Assembly (NCBI GenBank): GCA_944548615.1
Contig: OX155965.1
Span: 23,116,256 to 23,180,255 of the forward strand
Direction: 5' to 3'
Length of the DNA: 64,000 bases
Source of the DNA: Micropterix aruncella
Taxonomy: Eukaryota; Arthropoda; Insecta; Lepidoptera; Micropterigidae
Shown here: in pieces, positions 33,848-44,389 of the stretch
How positions within the stretch are numbered: position 1 is the stretch's first letter
Layout: every line of letters begins with the position of its first letter
Program-made: the position numbers and the translations under genes
Notes under the pieces: generated by a model
The model's input: the letters and a program-made list of their open reading frames with translations, nothing else
Databases searched by the model: none
Told to the model about the DNA's origin: nothing

Positions 33848-34259
33848 TTAAGTCGCGTCCATCAGTCGCGCCCGATAATATGTTCATGGCTATTATTACA
33901 CGTTCAACCTGGCATCAGTTCAGTCCGTGACGTTGGTCAGACTGACGGGAAACTGATCGTTTATCGCGTTAACTGATGGACTGGGACTTCTACTAACACT
34001 TTGGTGCGGGTCGGACGCGTTTGTCGTGATCGTCCTCGTTCTCGTGGTGTATGTGTTTGTGCCGTCTGTGAAATTGTGGGTTGCGATATTTGTGAGTAAC
34101 ATATATATTATTTGTAAACGCCATTACGGTGAAGCTCTAATTTCACAGAGTGAGCGGCTTTTTGTTCCTTTTTTTGTGACTACCCCCTGTTAGTTTTTTC
34201 TTTTAATTTTATTTTCCCGTGACAAGTATGCGTAATAAAAAGCCGGTTTAGTCGGCGCG

Positions 34260-35678
34260 ATGGAATTAGGATCTGGGGGACCGGTGCGCCCCGGCACACC
34301 GGTCCCATCCCTGGGTTTCATTCCAGAAACTAATCCCTGTTCTCCCATGTCCTCTGACGCTATGGATGCGTCGTTAAACGTCGCATCGGTAGTGGAAGTA
34401 AATACCATTCCTCTTCCTAAACCCTCTCCCTCTCCGCCACCTCCACCCAATAGATACCTTGATGGTGCCAAAGGCCCATATATAGCATACCTTCAATATT
34501 CCCCGCCAGCAAACACCGAGGAGGAGCTCGGTGCTGCTAGAGGCAATATCAATCCCATTGCCATTGGCAAACTTTTATTTGACTTTAAAGTAGCAGGTAT
34601 TCTAAATATTAAAAAAATTGGACGCAACCGCATAGAGGTTGCTTTTAGGACAGGAAAAGATGCAAACGCTTTCACCTCTCTTACTCTTTTAGCCCAACAT
34701 AATTATAACGCGTTCATTCCAGCGTATACCACATTCCGCGCTGGTTTGATCAAAGGTATCGAAACCTCCCTTACTGATGACGAGTTGATCGAAGGCTTTA
34801 ATGCAAGCAACTCGATCAAAGTTCGTAAAATTCGACGCCTAAACTATAGGGATAAGTCGAACGGCGAGTCCGTTTGGAAACCCTCCCGCACGGTTGTTGT
34901 TACCTTTGAAGGCCAGATACTCCCCGAAAAGGTTTATCTTTTTTATAACTCCTTAGTAGTTGAGCCGTACGCCTTACCAGTTCTTCAGTGCCTAAATTGT
35001 TGCCGATTCGGGCATAGCCGAAATACTTGCCGAGCGAGAACTCCACGTTGCTTCAGCTGTGCTGGCGGGCATTCCGGAGCGGACTGCAAGTCAGAGACCG
35101 TGGAATGCGCAAATTGTAAATCTCCCTCACATTGTGCAAACAATATCGGCTGCGATGAATACCTAAGACAAAAGAAAATTAAACATCTGATGTCGACGGA
35201 AAATGTATCATATTTCGATGCCGCTTCTAGGTTCAATAGAAAGCCCCTTTTCTCAACTGTAGCATCTTCCTACCAACCTGCCCCGAAACCCGTTATCGAA
35301 AGGCCTGCTTACCGCCCTCGGATTGTCGTTGTGGACCCTCCTCGGTCTCAACAATCCAGAGGTACCAAAAAAAGAAAAATTCGCTCTCCCCCTATAGCGA
35401 GCATTAGCAGCCCCAGGTATGCCTGGGATAATTTCTCCTCCCCCAGCGGAAATGGCGTGTGTTTGGATAACCCGCACCGAAGCCCCGCCGCTAGCATCGC
35501 ATCTATTATTCGAGCGACCCAACAACAACTGCAGGCACTGCAGTCCGCCTCCGGGCCCGAGTTCTCCTCAGCTACAAGCACGGTTTCTACACTTGTCACC
35601 GTTCTAGATGACGCTCTCGAAGCATTTGAAGTGCGAAGCGGCGGGTCTCCCGCCGCCTCCGACATTGTATGCGAGTAA
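34260..35678 (+). CDS. LINE ORF1, gag-like nucleic-acid-binding protein
   Basis: The 472-residue protein is expected to coat the LINE RNA and form the ribonucleoprotein particle that carries ORF2 product to the nucleus. The N-terminal 80 residues are proline/serine-rich and probably disordered. The middle part holds the usual RNA-binding fold of Jockey/I-group ORF1. Three zinc knuckles follow at about residues 244-303: 'CLNCCRFGHSRNTC' (CX2CX4HX4C), 'CFSCAGGHSGADC' (CX2CX3HX4C) and 'CANCKSPSHCANNIGC' (CX2CX4HX6C), a set characteristic of this group. The C-terminus is basic then serine/alanine-rich. The frame is complete with no stop. The start at 34260 follows the 5' UTR directly and is the first ATG of the frame. 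ORF2 begins 137 bp downstream. Confidence 0.92.
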   Translation: MELGSGGPVRPGTPVPSLGFIPETNPCSPMSSDAMDASLNVASVVEVNTIPLPKPSPSPPPPPNRYLDGAKGPYIAYLQYSPPANTEEELGAARGNINPIAIGKLLFDFKVAGILNIKKIGRNRIEVAFRTGKDANAFTSLTLLAQHNYNAFIPAYTTFRAGLIKGIETSLTDDELIEGFNASNSIKVRKIRRLNYRDKSNGESVWKPSRTVVVTFEGQILPEKVYLFYNSLVVEPYALPVLQCLNCCRFGHSRNTCRARTPRCFSCAGGHSGADCKSETVECANCKSPSHCANNIGCDEYLRQKKIKHLMSTENVSYFDAASRFNRKPLFSTVASSYQPAPKPVIERPAYRPRIVVVDPPRSQQSRGTKKRKIRSPPIASISSPRYAWDNFSSPSGNGVCLDNPHRSPAASIASIIRATQQQLQALQSASGPEFSSATSTVSTLVTVLDDALEAFEVRSGGSPAASDIVCE

Positions 35679-35815
35679 CTATCACTTGATAGTTACTTCT
35701 CTTTAATTCCTCTTAAAAAAATCTATCTGTCTTAATTTTACCTATATCTCATTTTTTTTTTTTTTTACCTTTCCTTATACTTTGTATTATAACATATTAA
35801 TATACCTGTAATAAT

Positions 35816-37012
35816 ATGGGTGTAATAATCCAATGGAACTGCAGATCAATCCTCGGAAAGAAAGCCGAATTCATGAATCTCCTTGACGTTCTCAATGTGG
35901 ACATCGCAGCACTAAGCGAAACTTGGCTAAGTACATCCGTCGTGTTCAATATTCCTGGCTTTTCCTGCGTGCGCTCGGATCGAAGAGATGGTCACGGAGG
36001 CTGTCTCATTGCCATAAAGAACTCTGTTCAATTCACAGTAGTTCCTGTGCCCTCACCGGGCCCTAATGCACAGGTTACGGCGGTGAAAGCCAACGGGATA
36101 GTGTTCATCTCTATATACATCCCACCTTGTATAGTCGTCAGAAACAGCTGGTGGGATTCATTGCTCTCATCCTTTAAATGTCCAGTTTTCATCCTGGGAG
36201 ATTTTAATGCTTACTCAGGAGTGTGGGGTTGCGCGGTTTCTGACCGACGTGGTTCTGCCCTCTTGGAGATGATGGATGCTCATCGCCTTTGCATAATCAA
36301 CGATGGATCGCCCACCTTAGTGACCGGACCCAATGAGAGGCCCTCTGCCGTTGACCTTTCATTTTGCTCGCCGTCGCTTGCTCTGATATCCTCCTGGCGC
36401 ACCCTCCCCGACCCACTGGGTAGCGACCACTTTCCTATTTGTATAGAATTTGGTCAGGAACTCTCTCGACGTAACCTCCTCTGCCGACGGTCCCTTTTTA
36501 GAGTGGATCCGTCATCTGACAAATTTGGCTTTTTCCTGAGAGACCTTGAGGTTGCTGCTACAACGCTTCCTCCTATTATACAGGGACATGAGGATGAATG
36601 CTACGACGCATTTGTTGAATGCATTTCTGAGTGCGCTCGGAGACACATTCCCTCGACGACGGGACGCACGTCGACTCCAGCTTCACCTCCGTGGTGGGAT
36701 AAGGAGTGTACGCAGGCGGTCGCATCCCGGAAATTTTCCTTCCAGACGTATCGGCGTAACCTATCTTCTGTTACGTGGAATGAGTACAAGAAGTCAGCCA
36801 CCGAATGCAAGCGGCTCCTAAAACGCAAGAAGAGAGAAGGCTGGAGTCGCTTCTGCACCAGTCTCTCTCCCAATAAACCCGCCTCCTCTGTATGGGCAAT
36901 GGTGAAGCGATTCAGAAAGGGACTAAATCAACAACATAATAACGCCATTCCGGACCATGTGCTGGAAGACTTTTCTGACAACCTAGCCCCGCCCCCATTG
37001 CCCCAACAGTAA
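35816..37012 (+). pseudogene. LINE ORF2, 5' part: APE-type endonuclease (frameshifted at its end)
   Basis: The frame of 398 residues starts 'MGVIIQWNCRSILGK' and has the endonuclease blocks in order: 'DIAALSETWL' (the magnesium-binding glutamate), 'ILGDFNAYSGVWG' and 'GSDHFPICIEF' (the catalytic SDH). This domain nicks target DNA to prime reverse transcription. The linker after the endonuclease runs to 36987 and then leaves the frame: the downstream RT frame is open back to about 36987, so a one- or two-base indel lies within the C-rich stretch 36986-37004. Without it ORF2 would be one protein of about 1230 residues. The lesion may be real or an assembly error in the C run. Confidence 0.9.
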
Positions 37013-39527
37013 TGAGATTCTTTCTCCTCCGCTGAGTAAAGACAGGTGCCCTCTTGTCGACACTCTCTCTTTGGAAGGTCAGTTCATACCCGAGGAACTT
37101 CAGGCAACTCTTCGCCAGCTAAAGGACAGCTCGCCCGGAGAGGATTTAATCCCATACTCGTTTCTATCCAGTGCCCCACAGCCTGTCGCCGATTATCTTG
37201 TGCAACTGCTCAACGTATTTTTTAATATGGGAAGACCTCCTTCAGCATGGAGGAGCCAGATCATTATTCCTATTCCTAAGCCTTCTACCGATCCGTCGAC
37301 CCCCGCTTCTGCACGATCATATCGGCCTATCGCACTGTCCTCGACGCTCTGTAAAATTTGTGAGCATTTACTGAAGAATCGCCTGGAATGGTACCTCGAG
37401 TCGTCCCGGAAAATGTCCAAGTCCCAATTCGGGTTCCGCAGTGGCCGGGGGACTTTGGACAATATAGGCATCCTTACTACGGATATCCGCCTGGCGCAGA
37501 TAAGAAAGGAGTATCTGGTCGCTGTATTCCTGGATATTAAGTCTGCTTACGATAATGTCCAAGTTCCCATTCTTCAATGCAGGCTCACCAAGATGGGGGT
37601 GCCTGCTAATATGGTGCGATTTATCTGCAATATACTCAGAGAAAGGCGGTTGACTATTCAATCGCCCTATATATCGCTCAACCGCACAGTATTCAAGGGC
37701 CTCCCTCAAGGTAGCGTCTTGTCTCCGTTGCTATACAACGTTTACACAAACGATCTCGAAAGGACGGTTGTGCAGTATTGCCGAATTCTGCAATATGCTG
37801 ATGATGTGGTGCTGTACCAATCGTCGCCCTCGCTCGAGACGGCAATAGTTAGGGTATCAAAGGCCCTTGAGTCTTTGGACTCATACCTCACCGATTCGGG
37901 GCTGGAGATCTCCCCATCGAAAAGTACGGCGGTGATTTTCTCAAGGCGTAGAATTCCTCCTAACTTACGTATTGGGTATAATAACATATCTATCCCGCTC
38001 AGATCTCAAGCGACCTTCCTGGGTGTTACCATCGATAGTAAGCTACTTTGGACACCTTACATCGATAGAGTGTCCACCCGAGGAGAAAAAAACCTTAATA
38101 TCATAAAAGCAACGTGCGGGGTTTGGTGGGGATCCCACCCTACTACCCTTAGACTCCTTTATAACGCACTTGTAAGGTCTCAAATCGATTATGCTACTTT
38201 TGTCACATATCCTCTCTCCAAAGCGTGTCAGTCGAAATTGAATACCCTACAATATAAAGGACTGCGCCTGATTCTTGGAGCTATGAAGAGCTCTCCTACC
38301 AATGCCCTTCAGGTCGAGGCTTCAGAGGCCCCAGTAGATATGAGGTGCCAGAGCCTCGCCGAAAGGTTTTACCTTAAGCGCCTGGCAATGATCTCACATC
38401 CGCTGGTGCCCAAACTTACGATTCTGTCATCGTTATTGAGCACCGCCTCCACTCCAGCAGCCAAACTCCCCCTCCTATGCAAGAGCCATCGGTGGCTAAA
38501 CACGATCCCGCTCAACTTCTGTCTGTCACTAGAGGAAAGGCTTGCTGTTCCTCGAATATTCCACCAATCTGTTCTAATTAAAAAGAAACCCGGTGAATAT
38601 CAGCCTGATAATGGTCCTCTCTTCAACGAGCTCATTGATAGGAATTGGCCAGGGTGGAATTATATATTCACAGACGGCTCTAAAGCAGACGATGGCTGCT
38701 ATGTTGGCGCCGCAGTCTTCCATATGAACAGCGATAACCACATTCTCATACGACTTCCAAGCATAGCCTCGATCTACACGGCAGAGAGTATCGCCATACT
38801 GAAGGCGCTACAACTTATCGAGTCGTCTGATTTAAAATTTACTATAATCTTCACCGACTCGTTAAGCCTTGTCCAAAAACTTGGATTCCCTTCTCTCAAC
38901 AACAAGCCATCCCACATTGAGAACGAAATTCGACAGAAATATTGTAGTTTGGAGACGGCTGGTTTTCGTGTGATTCTCTGCTGGATACCTGGTCACACGG
39001 GGATAAGAGGTAACGAGAGGGCGGACGAGCTTGCGAACACTGCCAGAACTTTCGGTGGTGCTGCCGAGTGCCGCCTACCACTCTCGGCCCTCTTCCCTGT
39101 TATAGATAAAAAGCTCACTAACAAATGGGCTCGGAAGTGGCAAGAGTCCTCATTGGTCAAAGGTAAGAGATACTCTCAAATCCAAACAGAAATAAGGACC
39201 AAACCCTGGTTCCACCACCTACCTTTCACCCGTAAGGAAATCTCCACCCTCTGCAGGATGCGCATCGGTCATTGCTGCACTCCCGCTCACCTCAACCGAA
39301 TACATGTCCTCCCTTCTCCTCAGTGCGACTGCGGTCATGCGTTTTGCACTCTGGACCATCTGTTCTTTAATTGTCCCATTGTCAATAACTATCCTAACTT
39401 CATTTCGGACCTCTTAAATCTCAAAATTCAGCTCCCTATTAGTATAGACTTTTTATTATCTCTCAACACCCCCAATGTCTACAAAATCATCTGTAAATTT
39501 ATTAAACTCAACAGTATGTCCCTTTAA
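36987..39527 (+). pseudogene. LINE ORF2, 3' part: reverse transcriptase and RNase H
   Basis: Open in one frame from about 36987 to the stop at 39525-39527. Blocks are the RT palm motif A 'FLDIKSAYDNV' (about 37528), motif B 'GLPQGSVLSPLLYNVYTNDL' (about 37698), the catalytic 'YADD' (about 37794), and then an RNase H domain with 'FTDGSKADDG' (about 38668), 'TAESIAILKAL', 'FTDSLSLV' and 'WIPGHTGIRGNERADELAN', giving the four acidic residues. The tail has a 'CDCGHAFCTLDHLFFNC' knuckle (CXC...H...C). All catalytic residues seen are intact; the only defect is loss of the upstream frame. It copies LINE RNA at the nicked target. Confidence 0.9.
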
Positions 39528-39863
39528 TAATAATTAATGAATGTTCCTCCATAGAGTGTTTGTGTGTTAAACGTATATATGTATTTCACTATATCTATTA
39601 TTATTCGATTTTGTGTTCCCGACGGAGTGATGTCTTAATTGTTTCAGTGACGTCCACTAACACAAAAAAGTTTCCTGCTATTTCAACGGCACACTTGGCA
39701 GAAATCACCCTCTTTGGGTGGAGCCATCAAACAAAAAAGAAGAAGAAGAAGAACTGATGGACTGAACTGATGGATTTTCCAAACAATTTGATAATTTCTA
39801 TCAGTCTATTAGTCAGTTCATGATAAGGTCGCGGACTGAATTTATGCCAGATTGAATGTGTAA

Positions 39864-40131
39864 CACCCGTTCTACGAACTGGCACAAAATTACCAGCACC
39901 TTCCCGCGAAGCTGTCACAAGGAAAAGAAGGAGTAGACTTTTATTGCTAATTTCAGTCTATAAGACCGTCCCGAGAGCTTTATCAGATACTTTCCAAGAT
40001 CTACTCCCACTATCCTTTCCTGCAATACTTATGTCTCATCGTCTAAATTATTAACTAAATCATTCCCTAACAGGCATCCCTTCTTACGTTTATCCCTGTA
40101 ATGTCCATATTGTGGTTCCTATGTTACGTAC
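39864..40131. other. Non-coding spacer
   Basis: Nothing was recognised between the split MITE and the next palindrome. Confidence 0.4.
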
Positions 40132-40135
40132 TTAA

Positions 40136-40568
40136 GGTGATTCGTCGCGGTCCGAGGAAACTATTCTGATAATAGATGGCGATGTAAGCAATATTAACAG
40201 AAAAATACGATTTTTAGCTCTCTCAGTGCAGTAAAAATTACGAAATAAATTTACCGGGAACTTTACATATACACGGTTCGATGTACTTCGTATCACCGCG
40301 ATAATCAACCGCATTACGAAATTAATGGGGAAAACAGACCAATTTCGGTTCAGAACCGAAATTGGTCTGTTTTCCCCATTAATTTCGTAATTCGGTTGAT
40401 TATCGCGGTGATACGAAGTACATCGAACCGTGTATATGTAAAGTTCCCGGTAAATTTATTTCGTAATTTTTACTGCACTGAGAGAGCTAAAAATCGTATT
40501 TTTCTGTTAATATTGCTTACAACGCCATCTATTATCAGAATAGTTTCCTCGGACCGCGACGAATCACC
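40136..40568. mobile_element. Near-perfect 433-bp palindrome flanked by TTAA
   Basis: Two 216-bp arms meet at a single central base (40352) and differ at only about two positions. TTAA borders both ends (40132-40135, 40569-40572), so this looks like a foldback MITE of the TTAA-target class. The termini read GGTGATTCGTCGCGG. It has no coding capacity; a transcript would form one long hairpin. Confidence 0.92.
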
Positions 40569-40572
40569 TTAA

Positions 40573-41127
40573 AACAGTGTTGTCCCTTCTCTTTGTCCGT
40601 AGGCAAAGATAATTTAATAATGAGATGTGGAACTCCATACAAAAAATAATGAAACATAAGCTTTCCGTCGCCAACAGCACGTCACTAAATTCACACAAAC
40701 ATTCAAACAAATGACGTCTCAACTAGAGAGTAACGTGAAAGTGTCGCGTCAAAGCATCGATATCGACACTTTTCACTATGAGCACTCGAGCGCATCCCGG
40801 AACCCAGATTTCATCGTAGCATAAAATCTGTTGTCATGGCGTGTACCATTAAAGCGTACCAAAAAATGAACGCAGTTAAATACCACAACATGATAACAGA
40901 TTTTGAGTGAATTTCAAATAAAGATAAACAAGTTGGTAAACTTTATTCCTGCAATATGTATACAGTGGTATATCGAGGGCCTCAAGATTAAACGTATATA
41001 CAGAATTTCTAAAATCGACTTCTCGGGTCAAATCACCCTATTTTGAACAACATAATGAAATTATTATCGTTTGATAAATTAGTAGGGTGAATCATTTTTA
41101 AGTATTCAATATTACGTACAACAGTAT
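40573..41127. other. Non-coding stretch
   Basis: No gene or repeat structure recognised. Confidence 0.4.
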
Positions 41128-41335
41128 AAATAGGATAGAAACGAATTTACCGAGCGAAATTTGTAGCACCCGACGTTTCGGTGACGTTGCAACCGCCATT
41201 GTCTAGTCTAGACAACGGCGGCTGCAACGTCACTGAAACTTCGTGTGCTACAAATTTCGCGCGGTAAATTCGTTTCTATTCTATTTATAATGTCAAACAA
41301 CCGCGATAGTCTTCGATTTTATACATACAATAGCG
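41128..41335. mobile_element. Penelope-like tail palindrome
   Basis: 'CGAATTTACCGAGCGAAAT' and 'TGTAGCACCCGACGTTTCGG' on the left are mirrored on the right around 'GTCTAGTCTAGAC' (about 41205-41217), with arms of about 75 bp. The right side continues 'TTATAATGTCAAACAACCGC' as in the 11.2-kb Penelope-like tail. It is probably a tail or pseudo-LTR derivative of that family. Confidence 0.7.
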
Positions 41336-41711
41336 TTGACAAGCGTCTCTCCTGTAAACTGCATATTCGTATATACGATTTTTCAGCTTTAGGCCCTCGG
41401 TATATTTGATATTTAACAGTCCATTTTATTTACATGGCATTATTTGACAGCAGTATACGGTAACATAGTAAGGAAATTATTATACTAGGTACAGTGTACT
41501 TAAAATTAAAAGTATTAAAAATCATAAACTTTCTTATTTTCCATTGTTACACAATCACAATTTTGGTCACAATCATCCACATTTTTCAACAAAACTCAAA
41601 TTAATAATACAAACAAATATTATTTCTGGTAATTTCAGATTTTCATGGGACAAAATAAAAAACTTGCCCTGAATCAGGATTTTAAAAAAGCAATAAAGTA
41701 GCTATATACCA

Positions 41712-41930
41712 ATGTACATTAAATTAACCACAGTGCATGATAATTAATAACTAACAACGATGTGTTTTAATTTTAACTATCATATTCTGTTTCTGAAGGG
41801 CATTTTTTTTGTTTTTCATACAAATGCTATAAATTTGTACAAATGTACATTAAATTAACCACAGTGCATTATAATTAATAACTAACAAAGATGTGTTCAA
41901 ATTTTATATGTCACATTCTGTTTTTAAAAA
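41712..41930. repeat. Direct duplication, about 130-bp unit
   Basis: 'AATGTACATTAAATTAACCA' followed by 'CAGTGCAT' and 'AATTAATAACTAACAA' occurs at 41712 and 41843. Confidence 0.85.
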
Positions 41931-41934
41931 CTGC

Positions 41935-42570
41935 CTAATATAAAAACATTGCACAACGTATTAAGGAAATCTAATGGAACCGAGTATTAACAAGAACATA
42001 GAAATCATAATCTAAACATATCTTTGACCATTGGTGACTAGGTACTGTCAATCGCTTTGATGCTTTTCTTCAATGATGACCATGTACATTCAGTTTTCTT
42101 CTTAAAATCAGCCAATAATTTTCATTCCCTCGGAGCAATGACTGAAAATAAAATAAAATATATTAATCATTTATATTTAGCAGTGATAGATCGTATAACA
42201 AAGTTAGGATGTCATTCACAGAAAGGAGGTTTCTGCACTGCTGACTGCATTGTGAGGGTACAGATTTCATTCAAGCAGATGGTGGACTTCATAAGATTTA
42301 TAGGCAGATCATAGGCTAATGGCTGGCAGTCGGTTTATGGACTGTCGTTTTCGAAATATATATGCGGTCCGTTTTGGTGAATCTTGGTGATTTCATCATA
42401 TACTTTTGAACCTTTTTATGTGGCTGATCTATACAGTGTGAGATTTTAATTAGTGATATTCTTGAAGTGGGTGCATAAAGTATTACCAAATAACCACATT
42501 TTGTTAGGAATTTTTGGGATAAACACAAGAACATTCTTTTTTTGGAAAATTTCAAAATCTTGACTGATCA
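41935..42570. other. AT-rich non-coding stretch
   Basis: Two frames (42057-42314 plus, 42316-42555 minus) lack recognisable domains. Nothing else was seen. Confidence 0.4.
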
Positions 42571-42572
42571 AT

Positions 42573-42699
42573 AAAAGTTTGACGAGCATTGAGCGCGTTG
42601 CGCCATCTGGCAGTATGTAAAATATCGCGAATGTTGTTTATACGCGATATTTTACCTATTGCTAGATGGCGCAGCGCGCTCAACGCTTGTCAAACTTTT
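42573..42699. mobile_element. 127-bp palindromic MITE, 'GCGCCATCT' family
   Basis: The left end 'AAAAGTTTGACGAGC' is mirrored by 'GCTTGTCAAACTTTT' on the right; inner arms hold 'GTTGCGCCATCTGGCAGTA' and its mirror. It is a better preserved relative of 3868-3965. Confidence 0.85.
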
Positions 42700-42894
42700 A
42701 ATTATGTCATTTCCTTTTTAATCTTTTTTTTAATTTTTTTTTAATAGTTGCTTTTTTGCTCAACTGATTCACCCAGTTCAAAGGTGTCACTAACTAAAAA
42801 CTCGCTTGTATTTTTTAATGTACAATACGTACTACATTTTCAGCTCTTGTATGCTGAAGTATTTCGATAGACCCGTTATAAAGCTATTGTAATA

Positions 42895-43085
42895 GGCCGT
42901 TTACTCTCGCGCGAGGCGCGAGGCGAGACGCAAAACCATATCAGTAAACAAATGGAACAGAGGCAAAGCTTCTAACGAGCGTACAAAATGTTTACCTACT
43001 TGCTAGAAGCTTTGCCTCTGTTCTGTTTGTTTACGCACATGGTTTTGCGTCTCGCCTCGCGCCTAGCGCGAGAGTGTAAACGGCC
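42895..43085. mobile_element. 191-bp GC-ended palindrome
   Basis: 'GGCCGTTTACTCTCGCGCGA' at the left end and its mirror at the right end enclose arms of about 85 bp with 'GAGACGCAAAACCAT' and 'AGAGGCAAAGCTTCTA'. No clear target duplication. The frame at 42988 results from the arm sequence. Confidence 0.85.
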
Positions 43086-43654
43086 CATAAAAAGTGTAAG
43101 TAATTTTCTGGTGTTATTAATTTCCACCGCGGTTAAATACGAAACTGCTTTTACTATTCGGTTTTGGTTGTTGCATTCATCGGTAGCGAATGACGAGGAA
43201 ATCATAAGTGTCGATATCGATAAAAATAAAATCAAACACAACTCTACAAATCTCCATGACAAAACCTAACCTAAACTGTCAGGTCAACCTCAAAATACTA
43301 GAATTATTAAAAACGATGATTCTTACGCACTTAATGCACTAATATCAGTTGCCACGATTCTACAGCTCATATACGTTAAAAGAAACCCGATTTGGTATAG
43401 GAAAGAGTGAAACTCACCTGTTTTGGTCCTTTGTGGAAAACGCACATAAAAACATAGTCTTTACGTTTTCCGGGTTTCTTACAACTTATCAACTACACCT
43501 TAAACACGAGACACATCCTGTGTGGAGGTCCAGCAATTTTCAGCCACTTTATGCGCGAAACGCCTCCAAAAATTTACGTAAACAGACGGGGGGCGCCAGT
43601 TTTGCATGCGGCAGTCTTGCACAAATGTCACTTTTGACAGTTCCAAATCTGTTG

Positions 43655-43765
43655 AGGGCAGATTTGCAGGAGGCAACCTTGCAGGCGGCAACCTTGCAGG
43701 CGGCAACCTTGCAGGCGGCATTTTTGCAGACGGCATTCTTGCAGAAAGCAAACTTGCATACAAAC
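43655..43765 (+). repeat. 15-bp tandem subrepeats in the left foldback arm
   Basis: Repeats of the type 'TTGCAGGCGGCAACC' follow one another without gaps. The mirror copy lies at 48145-48250. Because the period is 15 bp, each frame reads as a five-residue repeat (for example 'ATLQAATLQAAFLQTAFLQ'). Confidence 0.9.
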
Positions 43766-44029
43766 CCGAAGTTAGCAACGTTTGAGAATGGCGCATTAGG
43801 ACATGATTACATGAATAAAATAATTTTATATTATTTTACAAACCAAAAATAAAGCAGTAAAGCGGTCATATGTTATTAATTTTAAATTTAGAAAAAGAAG
43901 TAGCAAATTATCATGTCAGGGTAAATTAAAGTGGTGAATATTTTTACCTCTCCACATTTAATTACCGGCATCCTAGTAGTGGATGATTCAGTACATCAAA
44001 CTAAACAAAAAAATGTTTTAAGTTTTTCT

Positions 44030-44180
44030 GTTAGGTTAGGTTAGGTTAGGTTTTTCTTTCCCTAAAATCGAAGTGACATTAATTACCGGCATCCTTGTAG
44101 TGGATGATTCAGTACATCAAACTAAACATTAAAAAAAATGTTTTAAGTTTTTCTGTTAGGTTAGGTTAGGTTAGGTTTTT
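44030..44180 (+). repeat. Two short (TTAGG)n blocks in a duplicated 124-bp unit, left arm
   Basis: 'TTAGGTTAGGTTAGGTTAGG' occurs near 44035 and 44157, each preceded by 'AAGTTTTTCTG' and followed by 'TTTTTCTTTCCCTAAAATCG'. TTAGG is the canonical insect telomere unit. The mirror copies are near 47725 and 47848. Confidence 0.9.
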
Positions 44181-44389
44181 CTTTCCCTAAAATCGAAAGT
44201 TGATTGCTGAGATCCGCGATGGAGAGGACACTCAAAGAAGTGGACTGGTTTCCCTACCCTGACATAGGAAAACGCGGCTTTTGTCGATTACTACTCTGGT
44301 AACACTAAATTTTAAATACGATGTTTTGCTTCTAACTTCATTTTCTGCAAAAATGCCGTCTGCAAAAATGCCGACCCTCGAAACGTCAG

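Larger units (their letters stand above)
33984..39751 (+). mobile_element. Full-length I/Jockey-group LINE (5768 bp) with 13-bp TSD
   Basis: An exact direct repeat AACTGATGGACTG borders the element (33971-33983 and 39752-39764). It has a 276-bp 5' UTR, ORF1 (gag-like, 34260-35678), ORF2 (endonuclease, RT, RNase H; 35816-39527, split by one frameshift), a 3' UTR and a short A/GAA-rich tail. Presence of RNase H places it nearer the I or R1 clades than Jockey proper. An intact target duplication, open ORF1 and single ORF2 lesion mark it as a young insertion. A GGACG word at 34013-34017 falls where a downstream promoter element would sit if transcription starts at 33986; this is suggestive only. 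Confidence 0.92.
33896..39863. mobile_element. Inverted-repeat element split by the LINE insertion
   Basis: The left flank of the LINE, 'TTACACGTTCAACCTGGCAT' (33896 on) with 'TTCAGTCCGTGAC', is matched by the reverse complement of its right flank ending at 39863, 'TTACACATTCAATCTGGCAT' with 'TTCAGTCCGCGAC'. Removing the LINE and one copy of its target duplication leaves an inverted-repeat element of about 187 bp. This shows nested insertion: MITE first, LINE later. Confidence 0.65.

Noticed and set aside
43349..43852. A 167-codon open frame with pentapeptide-like repeats as a protein gene
   Set aside because: It crosses the border of the foldback element at 43588, the repeat is 15 bp at the DNA level, and similar frames arise on both strands and in the mirror arm.
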